From Phycisphaerae bacterium (GTDB lineage: Bacteria > Planctomycetota > Phycisphaerae > UBA1845): DNA of 62,476 nucleotides. Under the pieces are notes generated by a model, which ran no database searches, was not told the DNA's origin, and saw only the letters and a list, made by a program, of their open reading frames with translations. Positions 61,236 through 62,476 of this stretch are shown here, piece after piece. Where the stretch lies: positions 1 through 62,476 of the forward strand of contig BQJS01000004.1 of the NCBI GenBank assembly GCA_021604825.1. Reading direction: 5' to 3'. The first letter of the stretch is position 1. The number at the start of each line of letters is the position of its first letter. The position numbers and the translations under genes were made by a program.

Positions 61236-62476
61236 AACCCCAAGAGCGATTCTCCCACAGCCTGCCAGACCGCGCGACGAAACGCCCCGACCTTGCCGCT
61301 GTCGTCCGGATGGACGCGGTTCGTCAGCGCGATGACATACACGCCGACCTCCGGATAAATGCGCATCGCCGTACCCGTGTACCCGGTGTGCCCAAAGCCG
61401 TAGATCGTGTCGATGCCGGTGTCGCCCGGGCCCGGTGGGTAAGTATCCCATAACAATCCCCGGCGGTTTGGCTTGCCGTTTTTCCCCACCGCATCGGGAT
61501 CTTGAACACGGCTCATGTGCTTTATCATCTCGGGCCGGAGAATCCGCACGCCGTCCAGCTCGCCGCCCTTGAGCAGCATCTGTGCAAAACGTTCCAAGTC
61601 AGCCACCGTGCTGAACAGACCCGCGTTGCCCGAAACGCCATCCTGCATCGCCGCCAATGGGTCGTGGACTTCTCCGCGCAGAAAACCGTCCGCGTGTGGG
61701 CTACGCTTGGCCTTGGTGGTCGGCACGATCCGCTTCGCCAGACTCGCGCGCGGGTGGTAGCCGGTATCGCGCATGCCGAGCGGCGCGAACACGTGCTCTT
61801 TGGCGTAGACATCGATCGGATGACCGCTGACGCGCTCGACAATTTCCGCGCAGAGGATCGCGTTAAGACAACTGTAGACCACCGGTCCACCGGCCTCGGT
61901 CGAAAGCTCTAACGCTCGCACGCGCTGCCGCAACGCCTGCGGACAGGGATACCCCGAAGCCGCGCGAATCTTCTCCTGCTCACCCGCGCCGATGTACGAC
62001 TTCATCCCGGAACGATGCGTCATCAGGTCGCGCACCGTCACTGCGTCCTTCTGAGGACCGCTAAAGTCCGGCAGATAGGTCTTGACCGGCTCGTCGAGCT
62101 TCACGCGCCCCTGTTCAATCAGTTGCATCAGACTCGTGCCGGTCGCGAGCGGTTTCGTAAGCGATGCCATATCGAACACCGCGTCCACCGGCATCCGGAT
62201 GCGCGCTGGCTGCGTTTGCAAAAACCCATACGACCCACGCCACGTCTCGAAACCGCCGGGTGTCTTTCGTCCCACGGCGATCACCGCTCCGGGAATGTCG
62301 CCAGCCGCCAGCAGATCCGGCACGATCGTGTCAAACGTTTCCGCGACTGCATCCACGCTGTGATCGAGCGGTTTCGTCGTGAAATCGAATGACCATGACC
62401 ATTCGTCAAAGTAGAGGTTATGCCCGTCGATCTCCACCTCGCCGCGCTGAAAGTCGTTCGGCTCACTCCGAAAACT
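61232..62476 (-). CDS. Serine hydrolase, class C beta-lactamase type, running off the right edge
   Basis: The beta-lactamase/penicillin-binding domain is complete: SLTKPLATGTS with the catalytic Ser-Leu-Thr-Lys, YSCLN as the Tyr motif, and GFGHTGYTGTAM as the HxG motif, ending ESLLGL. The first possible start is a GTG at 62437, but the frame remains open without a stop to the window edge, and residues encoded before it (PNDFQRGEVEIDGHNLYFDEW) read as protein, with no signal peptide. It may therefore be the C-terminal domain of a larger fusion. Such domains act on peptidoglycan or esters; several planctomycete proteins fuse them to cell-wall hydrolases. Confidence 0.85.
   Translation of the reverse strand, partial: SFRSEPNDFQRGEVEIDGHNLYFDEWSWSFDFTTKPLDHSVDAVAETFDTIVPDLLAAGDIPGAVIAVGRKTPGGFETWRGSYGFLQTQPARIRMPVDAVFDMASLTKPLATGTSLMQLIEQGRVKLDEPVKTYLPDFSGPQKDAVTVRDLMTHRSGMKSYIGAGEQEKIRAASGYPCPQALRQRVRALELSTEAGGPVVYSCLNAILCAEIVERVSGHPIDVYAKEHVFAPLGMRDTGYHPRASLAKRIVPTTKAKRSPHADGFLRGEVHDPLAAMQDGVSGNAGLFSTVADLERFAQMLLKGGELDGVRILRPEMIKHMSRVQDPDAVGKNGKPNRRGLLWDTYPPGPGDTGIDTIYGFGHTGYTGTAMRIYPEVGVYVIALTNRVHPDDSGKVGAFRRAVWQAVGESLLGL

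Overview
The window looks like chromosome of a planctomycete, most likely of the class Phycisphaerae. This is inferred from the C-terminal Asp-rich dockerin-like repeats of secreted proteins (55.2 kb and a remnant at 61.1 kb), a cohesin-like secreted protein with a Gly/Asp-rich tail at the left edge, an ABC-2 permease fused to a CPBP protease, GT-C glycosyltransferases next to sulfatase-like lipoproteins, and several conserved-looking proteins of no recognisable family. GC is in the mid-fifties by eye. No rRNA, tRNA or CRISPR array was seen.

Layout. 1-13.7 kb is a cell-surface/glycan block: a cut-off cohesin-like protein; a plus-strand run of a membrane-bound spermidine-synthase-like protein, two sulfatase-fold lipoproteins with Thr instead of Cys/Ser at the nucleophile position, a GT-C transferase and an arylsulfotransferase-like lipoprotein; then two minus-strand GT-C proteins, one with C-terminal TPRs. 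13.8-33.5 kb is mostly housekeeping: a SpoIIE-type phosphatase, DUF192 protein, gatB, fumC, an ABC exporter pair, gyrA, a polyprenyl diphosphate synthase and a dihydrouridine synthase, mixed with hypothetical proteins. 34.2-36.3 kb holds an ArsR/SRPBCC pair and a RadC-like JAB-KTSC fusion of lower GC. 36.3-46.9 kb is central metabolism: an O-methyltransferase, ppc, the nfnAB electron-bifurcating transhydrogenase, a hotdog thioesterase, a methionine gamma-lyase-type enzyme and malic enzyme.

47.9-54.4 kb is the most interesting part. An RpiR regulator is divergent from a translationally coupled operon of a lysine-2,3-aminomutase-like radical SAM enzyme, the two subunits of a 3-oxoacid (PcaIJ-type) CoA-transferase and a HemL-like class III aminotransferase; a PcaF-type thiolase converges on it. 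Together they spell a complete proposed route from an alpha-amino acid through its beta-amino acid and beta-keto acid to acyl-CoA plus acetyl-CoA. A good promoter and two direct repeats lie between regulator and operon.

55-62.5 kb holds a 1,666-residue secreted subtilase with nine Cys-rich repeats and a dockerin-like tail, a decayed stretch (hemerythrin fragment, IS3 transposase fragment, orphan dockerin tail) and a class C beta-lactamase-type hydrolase that runs off the right edge.

Three copies of an inverted-pair palindromic element all lie in the gaps between convergent genes (18.2, 34.1 and 53.1 kb). All identifications rest on reading motifs in the translated sequence; no database search was possible.
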